Origin: Pedobacter arcticus A12
GTDB lineage: Bacteria > Bacteroidota > Bacteroidia > Sphingobacteriales > Sphingobacteriaceae
DNA: 64,000 nt
Assembly (NCBI RefSeq): GCF_000302595.1
Contig: NZ_JH947127.1
Span: forward strand, 911,501 to 975,500
Reading direction: 5' to 3'
Shown: piece by piece, positions 51,981 to 60,410 of the stretch
Numbering within the stretch: the first letter of the stretch is position 1
Layout of the letters: every line of letters begins with the position of its first letter
Position numbers and translations under genes: made by a program
Notes under the pieces: model-generated
Databases searched by the model: none
Told to the model about the DNA's origin: nothing
What the model saw: only the letters and a program-made list of their open reading frames with translations

Positions 51981-52796
51981 ATGCTAAGATTAAACCTTTT
52001 AGAGGAAACACGTTCTGAAAAATCAGTAGTAAACGTATATTCCAACCAAGAAACCGCAAGTAAAAGTGTCGCTAAGCGCATAGCTACTCTTATCCAAAAA
52101 AAACAAAGCATAGGTAAAAAAACAGTCTTAGGACTAGCTACCGGAGCAACTCCAATTTACGTGTACCTCGAACTTATACGACTACACAAAGAGGAGGGAT
52201 TAAGTTTTAAAGACGTGGTGACATTTAATCTTGATGAATATTACCCGATGCAGCCGGATGCGAAACAGAGTTATGTTTCTTTTATGAACACGAATCTGTT
52301 TGATCATATTGACATCGATCGCGAAAATATTCACATCCCTAATGGTACGCTAAATGAAAATGAAGTAGCCGAATTTTGCTTAGCATACGAACGCAAAATA
52401 ACTTCTTACGGAGGTTTAGACCTCCAAATATTGGGAATAGGAAGAACTGGTCATATTGGATTTAATGAACCAGGATCTGCACCTAACTCCAGCACACGTT
52501 TAGTCATGCTTTCAGACATTACCCGCCGAGATGCATTACGTGATTTTGGAGATAAAAAGGATGTTCCTACGAAGGCAATAACGATGGGAGTTGGTACTAT
52601 TTTTAAGGCTAAACAAATTATCTTGATGGCTTGGAACAAGAAAAAAGCCAGTATCATTAAAAAAGCAGTAGAGGGAGAATTATCTTCAGAAGTTCCAGCA
52701 ACATTTTTACAATTATCCGAAAATGTTGAATTTGTATTAGATGAAGATGCCGCATCTGAATTAACTCATTTGATGGTATTAAAAAAGAGCAAATAA
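51981..52796 (+). CDS. nagB: Glucosamine-6-phosphate deaminase, truncated long form
   Basis: A 271-residue NagB that turns glucosamine-6-phosphate into fructose-6-phosphate and ammonia. Present are GLATGATPIYVYLEL, VTFNLDEYYPM, GIGRTGHIGFNEPGS with NSSTR, and KAITMGVGTI. Its wording matches the Bacteroidota long NagB, which continues after AAAGELTR into a PIG-L/LmbE deacetylase-like domain of about 370 residues. Here homology ends at AASELT (residue 262) and the last nine residues come from an inverted ROK gene fragment. The deaminase domain is essentially whole and may work; the second domain is gone. Confidence 0.9.
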   Translation: MLRLNLLEETRSEKSVVNVYSNQETASKSVAKRIATLIQKKQSIGKKTVLGLATGATPIYVYLELIRLHKEEGLSFKDVVTFNLDEYYPMQPDAKQSYVSFMNTNLFDHIDIDRENIHIPNGTLNENEVAEFCLAYERKITSYGGLDLQILGIGRTGHIGFNEPGSAPNSSTRLVMLSDITRRDALRDFGDKKDVPTKAITMGVGTIFKAKQIILMAWNKKKASIIKKAVEGELSSEVPATFLQLSENVEFVLDEDAASELTHLMVLKKSK

Positions 52797-52875
52797 TTTC
52801 CTCGTCAATATCTACTAATCCACACTTTAAAGCGGCGCCGCCAACGTATATTCCTATAGTGTATGGCTTTATCAA
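52764..52875 (-). pseudogene. ROK kinase N-terminal remnant, inverted
   Basis: On the minus strand: KPYTIGIYVGGAALKCGLVD, then EEIICSFLIPSNEL. It matches the intact ROK start (SYAIGIDVGGTALKCGLVDA, KITYSFLMPTND) in both protein and DNA, except that the key Asp of the DVGGT loop is Tyr. It overlaps the 3' end of nagB on the other strand. Its upstream region also matches that of the intact ROK gene (a shared ACTTTCGGTT-ATAATTATT block). Confidence 0.88.
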
Positions 52876-52991
52876 TGATATATTTGGTTAAGGCTTATGG
52901 ACAAGCGATTAAACATCGCAATCAATAATTATCAACCGAAAGTAGCGGAGAAGTATTTTAAAGGAATTTAATTATATTTTTTGTTGTTTCA

Positions 52992-53034
52992 ATATTGCTA
53001 GAAAAGACCTATTCTAGCTCTTTTCTAGCAATAT
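52992..53034 (-). terminator. Palindrome spanning the regulator stop codon
   Basis: A perfect 16-bp stem (ATATTGCTAGAAAAGA against TCTTTTCTAGCAATAT) has the TAG stop of the hybrid regulator in its loop. It can act as a terminator that overlaps the last codons. The counterpart in the inverted copy at 49.6 kb lacks this perfect symmetry. Confidence 0.6.
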
Positions 53035-56000
53035 ATTCTGTTGGCATGCAATTGTAATATTGCTTAAAAGAAGTCGAGAAGTAGGAGGGAGAGTTAAAGC
53101 CAGACATGTAAGCAACCTGTGCAACTTTGTATTTTTTTGTTTGTAGCAATTCAATGGCTTTTTTAAATCTTATTCTTTTGATAAAGTCTGTTACAGATTC
53201 GCCAGTGATGGCTTTAAGTTTTAAGTAAAGGTTAGAGCGGCTCATCCCAATTTCTTTACTGAATTTATCTACAGAGAATTCTGCATCAGTTACATTTTTC
53301 TCCATAATAGCAATGGCATTACGTAAAAAATCTTCATCCAAACTATTGAAAGCGATGTTTTCTGGGACAATTTCCGTTGAGCTTGAGTAAAATTCTTTTA
53401 GCCTTCTGCGAGAGCGCACAATGTTTTGAAGCTTAGCTTCTAATATTGAAATAGAAAAAGGCTTGGTCACGTAATCATCTGCACCAACTTCTAATCCTTT
53501 AATATGATGGGTTGTTTCGTTTTTGGCAGTTAACAGAATAACCGGAATGTGGCAGGTACTGATATTTTGTTTTATTTTTTTACAGAACTGGATGCCGTCC
53601 ATTTCAGGCATCATCACATCACTAATGATGAGGTCGAAATTTTCTTTTTCTACCAGCTCTAATGCTTCTAAACCGTTGTGCGCTACGCTGGTATTGTATA
53701 TTTTACTGAAATAGTTTTTTAAATAGGCTACAATCTCGTGGTTGTCGTCTACAATCAGTAGCTTTTCAGTATTTGTACCAGTAAAGTTAGTTTCATCGTC
53801 AACTGTTTCTGTTTCGACTATCTGTGAATCATCCGTTTGCGAATCATCATCGATAGCGATTGTATGTTCAATAAATTCCTGTTGTAAATGTTCATCCGAA
53901 GCGTAATAAGAATCGCTTATTGGTAAGCTTACTGTAAAGTTAGAGCCGTTCCCTAATTGGCTATCTACTTTAATTTCGCCGTGGTGTAGTTCTACCAATC
54001 TTTTGGTAAAAGCTAAGCCAACACCCGATCCAAGGTTCATCTCGTTGTTGTTAACTTGGTAAAATCTTTCGAAAATCTGCATTTGATCATTTGGCGAAAT
54101 ACCCACACCATCGTCACTAACTTTAATAATGATTTTATCACCGTTAAGGGATAACTGCATACTTATATTGCCTTCTTTTTTAGTGTATTTAAAGGCATTT
54201 GATAAAAGGTTGAAGGCTATTTTCTCTAGGGCATCAGCATCAAAGCTAAACCACAGCTCGTTTATGGTAGTCTCAAATTTAAAATTGATTAAATTTCTTT
54301 CTGCAAGTGCAGAAAATGACGAATGAATATCGCGTAAAAAGCTAACGATATCACCGTTTTTAACCTGCAGTTTTTTTGTGCCTAATTCGGCTTTTCTAAA
54401 TTCGAACAACTGATCAACCAAATGATAAAGCCGTTTTGCATTTACCAAAATAAGCTCGTGATATCGTTTTAACGATTTTTCTAAAGGTGCTTTTTGTATC
54501 AGTTCTTCTAACGGTGCAATAATTAGCGTAAGTGGCGTACGAAATTCATGAGATATATTGGTGAAAAACTCCATTTTCACTTTGTTGATATAGTCTACCT
54601 TTTCTCTTTCAAGGTGGGCTATTTTTAACTCTTGCTTGGTACGTATTCTTTCGGCAATAATTTTGAAGGCCACATAAATTCCACCTATGACGAAGCAAGC
54701 TAAAATAAAGTAGAACCAGTTGCTACGCCACCAGGGTGGCAGTATTTCTATGTTCAGTATCCTCTCGGGGCTTGTTTCTCCTAGCGGACCCACAGCTTTT
54801 ACGTGTAGGGTATAACTACCAAACCTGAGGTTGGAAAATGTTGCACTATTTTTGTTTTTACTAGGTTGCCAATCGTTATCAAAACCAGCTAGCTTGTAGT
54901 GATACTTGATTTTATTGGGAGAGATATAGTTGAATGTGTTAAAAAAAACGGTGAACTGTTTATAGTCTACGCTAAGTTTTATCGTTTCTTGGTGGTCTAT
55001 CTGTTGTTGTAGAATATCATAGCTATCGCCAACTACAACAGGTTTATTCAAAACCTCTAGCCCCGTGAAAGTAACCTTTAAACTAAAAGGTTGTTGCTCA
55101 ATAGATTTTGGATAAAAATAAGTAATCCCGTTGATCCCACCAAAAAGGATCATGCCGTCTGATGTTTTACAGAAGGCATTAAGATTAAACTGACTGTTTT
55201 GTAGACCATCTTTATTATCAAAAAGTTGAACTTTTTTTGAATCGGGATCAAATTTGATTAATCCAGCGTTGGTGGAAATCCATAAATCTCCTTCGTTATC
55301 CGGCTGAATGCCGTAGATTACCCTTTGTACAAATTTGTTTGGACCGTTTAGCTTAGCAAAATTTCGTTTGGTTTCGTTAAATAGGTTTAAGCCATCTCGG
55401 GTACCCACCCAAATTCTTCCTTTTTTATCTTCGGCAATACACGAAACCACATCATGGCTCAACATTTCCCCCTTATAGATTTCTAGTTCTAACCTATCCG
55501 GATAAAAAATATTAACGCCTTTGGTAGTTCCTATCCAGATTCTTCCTTTGCTATCTTCTTTTAAGTAAGTTATCTCATCAGAAGTTAATCTTTGGCCCGT
55601 TTTGTCTAAATAAAAACGGATAAAAGATTTTTCTGAGGGATTGAAGCGGTTTAAACCGGATCGCGTACCTACCCAAATTCTGCTTTTTGAATCTGTTAAT
55701 AGTGCATAAACCATGTCGCCCGATATGGAAGAGGAGTTCTCTGGACTGCTTTTATAACGGGTAATTTGATTGGTTTTTCTGTTTAGATAATTAAGCCCCA
55801 TGTTATGGGTACCAATCAATACATTTCCTGTGGCATCAAACGCTATTGCTTTGACGTTATTAGAGCTTAAAGAGTTTGGGTCTCCGTCTTTGGCTGTAAT
55901 GTAACTGATTACGTTTTGTTTTCTGTCCCAAAAGTTAATACCCTTATCGTTGGTGCCAATCCAAATATTTAATTGAGGATCTTCTTTAATAACGTTTATT

Positions 56001-57097
56001 ACTTCATCGTTGAGCGATAAAGGCCCCGTGTTTTGGTTTAATAAACGAAACTTAATATCGTTTTGATGATAGTAGTTTAAACCACCGTAATAAGTACCCA
56101 GCCACATTCCGTTTTGCCTATCTCGATAGATGTAGCGCACAGAGTTTTGGCTAATGGTGTAAGGTATGGTAGATTGATGGTAGTGGTTTTCAAAAGTTTT
56201 GGTAGTTAAGTTGAACACAGAGAGCCCTCTAAATGTACCTACCCAGATATTCCCGTTTTGGTCTTTGGCCAAACTTCTAACATCATTATCTGCAATGCTT
56301 GATTTATTACCAACGGAACGCTTGTGTTTTTGCAGATTTCCATTTTTGAGGTTAAAAACGTAGAGTCCTTCACCTTCTGATGCCGCCCACATATCATCAC
56401 CATTGAATAAAATCTGGTTTATTTTGGTTTTTCTATCTTTAAAATTCACAAACTGGATAGTTTTAGAACCTAAGGGCATCCTGTAAACCCCAATATCAGT
56501 GGCGATATAGATAAAGTTGTTATGGGGAAATAATTGCCAGATGTTGCTGATTTTAGCTTGGCTATTATTGTAATTATGTACTTGAAATGTGTCTGTTTGG
56601 GAATTGTAAGAGTAAATTTCTCCAGTACTTGTACCTAACCACATTTTGCCGGTTTTATCCTTAATAATGGTTGTTACGTACCATTCTCCGGTAAGTATAG
56701 GTAGGTGGTAATTTTTAAACTTTTCTGTTTTAGAGTCATAGCTGCTAATTCCTTTATCACCACCAACCCAAAGTACTCCAACATTATCAATTAAAAGGCT
56801 TCTGATAAAGCTAGATTGCAAGCTTTGTGGGTCGTTTCTATTTGGTCGATAAACTTTAAATGCTTCGCCATCGTATCTGTTAAGTCCATCTTGAGTGGCA
56901 ACCCACATAAACCCCAAAGAATCTTGAATAATGGAATATACCGTACTTTGTGATAAGCCTCGGTCTACAGATATGGTACGGAAATATTTTTCGGCTAGTT
57001 TTTTTTCTATGCCGTTGTCTGCAAAAGCAGTGATTGCTAACAACATAACTAGTTGTAAAACAATCACTTTTTTTAGTCTCTTTTTTAGAATTAGCAT
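53009..57097 (-). CDS. Hybrid two-component system regulator (sensor kinase fused to AraC regulator)
   Basis: A 1362-residue one-protein two-component system controlling glycan genes. A signal/TM segment (about 8-26) is followed by some 14 periplasmic Reg_prop propeller blades (repeats such as GLSQSTVYSIIQDSLGFMW and RIWVGTRDGLNLF), a Y_Y_Y domain (about 740-805) and a TM helix (WFYFILACFVIGG, about 815). The cytoplasmic part has HisKA with the phospho-His in FTNISHEFRTPL, HATPase (FNLLSNAFKYTKKEG, GVGLAFTKRLV), a receiver with the phospho-Asp in LIISDVMMPEMDG, and AraC-type DNA binding at the end. Such proteins sense oligosaccharides and activate polysaccharide utilisation loci; heparin fragments are the likely signal. 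Confidence 0.95.
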   Translation of the reverse strand: MLILKKRLKKVIVLQLVMLLAITAFADNGIEKKLAEKYFRTISVDRGLSQSTVYSIIQDSLGFMWVATQDGLNRYDGEAFKVYRPNRNDPQSLQSSFIRSLLIDNVGVLWVGGDKGISSYDSKTEKFKNYHLPILTGEWYVTTIIKDKTGKMWLGTSTGEIYSYNSQTDTFQVHNYNNSQAKISNIWQLFPHNNFIYIATDIGVYRMPLGSKTIQFVNFKDRKTKINQILFNGDDMWAASEGEGLYVFNLKNGNLQKHKRSVGNKSSIADNDVRSLAKDQNGNIWVGTFRGLSVFNLTTKTFENHYHQSTIPYTISQNSVRYIYRDRQNGMWLGTYYGGLNYYHQNDIKFRLLNQNTGPLSLNDEVINVIKEDPQLNIWIGTNDKGINFWDRKQNVISYITAKDGDPNSLSSNNVKAIAFDATGNVLIGTHNMGLNYLNRKTNQITRYKSSPENSSSISGDMVYALLTDSKSRIWVGTRSGLNRFNPSEKSFIRFYLDKTGQRLTSDEITYLKEDSKGRIWIGTTKGVNIFYPDRLELEIYKGEMLSHDVVSCIAEDKKGRIWVGTRDGLNLFNETKRNFAKLNGPNKFVQRVIYGIQPDNEGDLWISTNAGLIKFDPDSKKVQLFDNKDGLQNSQFNLNAFCKTSDGMILFGGINGITYFYPKSIEQQPFSLKVTFTGLEVLNKPVVVGDSYDILQQQIDHQETIKLSVDYKQFTVFFNTFNYISPNKIKYHYKLAGFDNDWQPSKNKNSATFSNLRFGSYTLHVKAVGPLGETSPERILNIEILPPWWRSNWFYFILACFVIGGIYVAFKIIAERIRTKQELKIAHLEREKVDYINKVKMEFFTNISHEFRTPLTLIIAPLEELIQKAPLEKSLKRYHELILVNAKRLYHLVDQLFEFRKAELGTKKLQVKNGDIVSFLRDIHSSFSALAERNLINFKFETTINELWFSFDADALEKIAFNLLSNAFKYTKKEGNISMQLSLNGDKIIIKVSDDGVGISPNDQMQIFERFYQVNNNEMNLGSGVGLAFTKRLVELHHGEIKVDSQLGNGSNFTVSLPISDSYYASDEHLQQEFIEHTIAIDDDSQTDDSQIVETETVDDETNFTGTNTEKLLIVDDNHEIVAYLKNYFSKIYNTSVAHNGLEALELVEKENFDLIISDVMMPEMDGIQFCKKIKQNISTCHIPVILLTAKNETTHHIKGLEVGADDYVTKPFSISILEAKLQNIVRSRRRLKEFYSSSTEIVPENIAFNSLDEDFLRNAIAIMEKNVTDAEFSVDKFSKEIGMSRSNLYLKLKAITGESVTDFIKRIRFKKAIELLQTKKYKVAQVAYMSGFNSPSYFSTSFKQYYNCMPTEYIARKELE

Positions 57098-57273
57098 TCG
57101 ATTTTTATTTTTACAAGTTGTTTAACTTCGCTTAAACAAGTAATATCTGATACATAATACGGAGATTATCCCGTACTGATACGGTTGAAACACTGTGATT
57201 TTATAGAATCCGATATGTCATCTATAAATTTAGCTGATTGAAGCTTGCTTTTGTAAGCATATATCGAATTTAA

Positions 57274-57480
57274 CTAATTCCAAGCATTAAAAGAATCTCC
57301 GTGTTCTACTCCCCATTTTTTAAGGTGTTTCCGCATGTCCACTAGTTGCTTTTTAAAGTTGGTTTAACTGCTAAGTTATTGGTTTCTCCAGAATCTTGTT
57401 GCAAATCGAAAAGTTGTTCCCGTATGTCGCCTTTATCGTAAACAATATACTTATAACGCTGTGCAATTACGGCTGTACCT
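57274..57480 (-). pseudogene. Sulfatase C-terminal remnant 2
   Basis: On the minus strand: VIAQRYKYIVYDKGDIREQL, FDLQQDSGETNNLAVKP, then after a frameshift QLVDMRKHLKKWGVEHGDSF and AWN before TAG. This is the typical end of an arylsulfatase (DL..D.GE..NLA..P). It lies directly after the GH95 gene, ending only a few bases from its stop. Confidence 0.8.
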
Positions 57481-57487
57481 TTAATTA

Positions 57488-59926
57488 TCAAAACTTCAAG
57501 CTAACTGCTTGGTTTTGTTTCAAGGCAACCTCTATAAGTTTTCCTCTATATCTGAATTTTTGCATCTTATCGGTAGGACTTGTTGCTTGGGCATTAATCA
57601 AATAACCATCTTTCCATTGCAAATCTATTATATACCCTCCTCTTGCTTTTAGACCTCTCATTTCACCTTCTTTCCAATCAGTTGGTAATGCTGGTAGCAG
57701 ATGTATGCTATCTTCATGGCTCTGCAATAACATTTCTGCAATTCCGGCTGTTACCCCAAAATTAGCGTCAATCTGAAAAGGCAGGGCATTTAGCATACTT
57801 CTATATAGCCCGCCAGAGTTCTCTTTATGTACCTCTGATTCTACTAATGTGATTAAATTTTTAAGCGTGGCAAGAGCATTGTCACCGTCGAGTAATCTAG
57901 CCCAAAGTGATATCTTCCAAGCCATACTCCAGCCTGTAGTTTTATTTCCTCTGGCAATTAAACTTTCGCGGGCTGCTCTAAAAATATCCGGATTTTCTTT
58001 TAAACTGATATCTTTCCCAGGATATAAACCAAATAAATGAGAGACGTGACGATGGGTTGGTTCTGCTTCTACATACTCTTTATCCCATTCAAGTAATTTC
58101 CCAGTTTTTCCTATTTGATAAACTGGCAAAAGCGTTAATTGTTGTTTTAAATGATTGGTAAACTGAGCATCTTTGTCTAATAATCTGGCAGCGATTATAA
58201 CATTGTTAAATAAGGAACGTATTAACGCAACGTCCATTGTGGGAGCTTCTGAAATAGCGATATTAATAGAGTCTTTAAATAAATAGGAGTTTTCTGGGGA
58301 AGTTCCTATGGGTGTAACTAGTTTTCCGTCTTTGTTTTTAACCATCCAAGAAGAATAAAATACTGATGCTTCTTTCATGATTGGATAATATTTATCTAAG
58401 AAAGCCAAATCGTTGTTGAACGCGTAATGTTCCATAATATGGTCACAAAGCCATGCGCCTGCTAGGTTCCAAAATCGCCAATACACATATCCATCCGACA
58501 AGTTTGTTTCTCGCCACAAAGAAGTGTTATGGTGGGTAACCCAGCCATCAAGGCCGTAAACAGATTTTGCTGTTTCACGACCCGCATCGGCAAGTTCCTC
58601 TAAAAAATTGAAAAGTGGTTTATGGCACTCGGGGAGGTTTGTAACTTCTGCTGGCCAATAATTCATTTCCAGATTGATGTTCATGGTATACGCAGAATTC
58701 CAAGGTGGAATAATTTTATCATTCCATAAGCCTTGTAAATTTAAGGGTTGTCCGCCCTCTCTTGATCCCGAAATCATCAAGTATCTTCCGTAGTTGAAGA
58801 GCAGTGCCGCTAGTGATTGGTCCTCTGAATTGTTAAAATCCCTTATTCGTTCATTTGTGGCAAGCTCTTTTTTTTGCACTGACGAGGGCAAAGTAAATTT
58901 TACCCGGTTAAACAACGCCTTATAGTCAGAAATGTGATTATTCCGAATATCTTCATATTTTTTAGGTTCAATTTTCGCTATTTGGTTGTTAATCTCAATG
59001 CTTAGGTTGTTATCTTTTACGTGGACATTATTTTTATACCCATTGTAACCCGTTTTAGCAACAAGAATAAAAGTCACCTGTGAGGCGGATCGCAACGAAA
59101 TTTTACCGTTTTTTATTTCAAGCTCTCCATCATGAGACAGCGGAAATATGCTTGCTTCAAACGGGGTTCCAATATTATCTAAATCGTCTCCATAGATAAT
59201 TTGCGCAGTACGAATCACTTTTCCGTCTTTGCTAAAATATTCTGGATGCCACGCCTGAGTCCCCATTTCTTGCAGACGTTCTACTGTGCGTCTTTGAACA
59301 TGAGCTGGAGCCTTACCATTAATGCTTAAAGAGTTTTTTCCGGTGATTTTAGTAATTGGATGCAATGATTCTAATCTTAAATCTAAATCGATGATTGGTT
59401 TTGATGCTTCAATCCGGATTACGATAGATTGGTCTGGGTAAGAAGCGAGGACCTCTCTGGAAATCTGAACCCCATCGATTTTATATGTTGTGGAAACGAC
59501 TGAGGTTGCTAAATCTAAACTGTGTTTATAATCGGAAATCTTCCCTTTAGTTAAAAAGTCAATGTAAACATCGCCAAAAGGCTGATACGCTTCTGTAAGT
59601 CGTCCGTTCCACTCTTTTTGAATAATCTGTTCGGCTTCGAGCAAATTGCCGTTTAACATCATCTGCCTAACTTGCTTCAGTTTTGGATAGATTTTAGTGT
59701 GGCTGTTAAACATATTTGCTTTTCCACTATACAGCGTGTTTTCATTAAACTGAATACGCTCCGTGTCTGTCGCACCAAAAATCATTGCGCCCATTCTTCC
59801 ATTTCCTATGGGGAGCGCCTCTTCCCATAATTTCGCGGGAGTATTGTACCACAATTTTAAATCCGTTTGAGAAAAAACTTGGACGGAAATATTAGTTAAT
59901 AAAAAGATTAGGAATGCCTTTTTCAT
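57488..59926 (-). CDS. GH95 family alpha-L-fucosidase
   Basis: An 812-residue secreted glycosidase (signal peptide before QTDLK). The N-terminal beta-domain begins YNTPAKLWEEALPIGNGRMG, the standard GH95 opening. The (alpha/alpha)6 catalytic barrel shows GGQPLNLQGLWNDKIIPPWN, the asparagine-rich active-site loop, TMNINLEMNYWPAE, IGTSPEN, and THRHVSHLFGLYPG. GH95 enzymes are inverting alpha-1,2-fucosidases, with some alpha-galactosidases known. All recognisable motifs are intact, in contrast to the GH95-like protein at the left of the locus. Heparin has no fucose, so this hints at a broader or mixed substrate. Confidence 0.92.
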   Translation of the reverse strand: MKKAFLIFLLTNISVQVFSQTDLKLWYNTPAKLWEEALPIGNGRMGAMIFGATDTERIQFNENTLYSGKANMFNSHTKIYPKLKQVRQMMLNGNLLEAEQIIQKEWNGRLTEAYQPFGDVYIDFLTKGKISDYKHSLDLATSVVSTTYKIDGVQISREVLASYPDQSIVIRIEASKPIIDLDLRLESLHPITKITGKNSLSINGKAPAHVQRRTVERLQEMGTQAWHPEYFSKDGKVIRTAQIIYGDDLDNIGTPFEASIFPLSHDGELEIKNGKISLRSASQVTFILVAKTGYNGYKNNVHVKDNNLSIEINNQIAKIEPKKYEDIRNNHISDYKALFNRVKFTLPSSVQKKELATNERIRDFNNSEDQSLAALLFNYGRYLMISGSREGGQPLNLQGLWNDKIIPPWNSAYTMNINLEMNYWPAEVTNLPECHKPLFNFLEELADAGRETAKSVYGLDGWVTHHNTSLWRETNLSDGYVYWRFWNLAGAWLCDHIMEHYAFNNDLAFLDKYYPIMKEASVFYSSWMVKNKDGKLVTPIGTSPENSYLFKDSINIAISEAPTMDVALIRSLFNNVIIAARLLDKDAQFTNHLKQQLTLLPVYQIGKTGKLLEWDKEYVEAEPTHRHVSHLFGLYPGKDISLKENPDIFRAARESLIARGNKTTGWSMAWKISLWARLLDGDNALATLKNLITLVESEVHKENSGGLYRSMLNALPFQIDANFGVTAGIAEMLLQSHEDSIHLLPALPTDWKEGEMRGLKARGGYIIDLQWKDGYLINAQATSPTDKMQKFRYRGKLIEVALKQNQAVSLKF

Positions 59927-60033
59927 GTTTTCTTCAAATAAAATTTATAGTTTTCGCCTCTTATGGTCGAAATGTTTATACAGGTTTTGTCATCTGCATA
60001 TGCAAGAATCACTGGTTTTTATCGTATTTCACT

Positions 60034-60339
60034 TCAAATACAACCATTTAAGGTTAAACGGGTATTGTGTGTTTGTTCTTTTTGTAGCACCTCAACCTCT
60101 GTGAGTGAATCCATATTTCGTTTGGAATTTTTCCGCATATCGGGTTCGCAAATAGTAAGCGTAGCACTGTTTTCTTCTTCTTCTTCTTCTTCTTCTTCTT
60201 CTTCTTCTTCTAAGATGTAACTCAGTGCAATATTAGTTTCCCTCACTCTTAACTGATCAAAGTTGGTTTTAGGATTAAATATTGAGGCGTATGTTATCTT
60301 TTTAAGATTATCCTTAATAATATGGGCGTCATTATCCAT
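60034..60339 (-). other. Doubtful reading frame carrying a polyglutamate tract
   Basis: A 101-codon frame with a start at MDNDAHIIKDNLKK and a run of 13 glutamates encoded by a GAA repeat. No domain was recognised; the segment before the run (FNPKTNFDQLRVRETNIAL) looks protein-like, while the part after it could be debris. It lies between the GH95 and sulfatase genes on the same strand. It may be a remnant; it is kept because the repeat length would leave the frame unchanged. Confidence 0.3.
60172..60210. repeat. (TTC)13 microsatellite
   Basis: Thirteen uninterrupted TTC units (GAA on the other strand) between two glycan genes. Trinucleotide runs of this length are rare in bacterial chromosomes and are prone to slippage. 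Confidence 0.95.
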
Positions 60340-60410
60340 TTTTAAGAGCGAAAATACTAATAGCTAGCGTTGATAATACCGCAGTTAATAGCAGTTTTTT
60401 TTATTAAATT

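Noticed and set aside
49880-52760. Currently active phase-variable inversion of the ROK-MFS-NagB segment
   Set aside because: The inverted arms are only roughly similar, with many mismatches and gaps, so frequent recombination between them is unlikely; no invertase gene is nearby.
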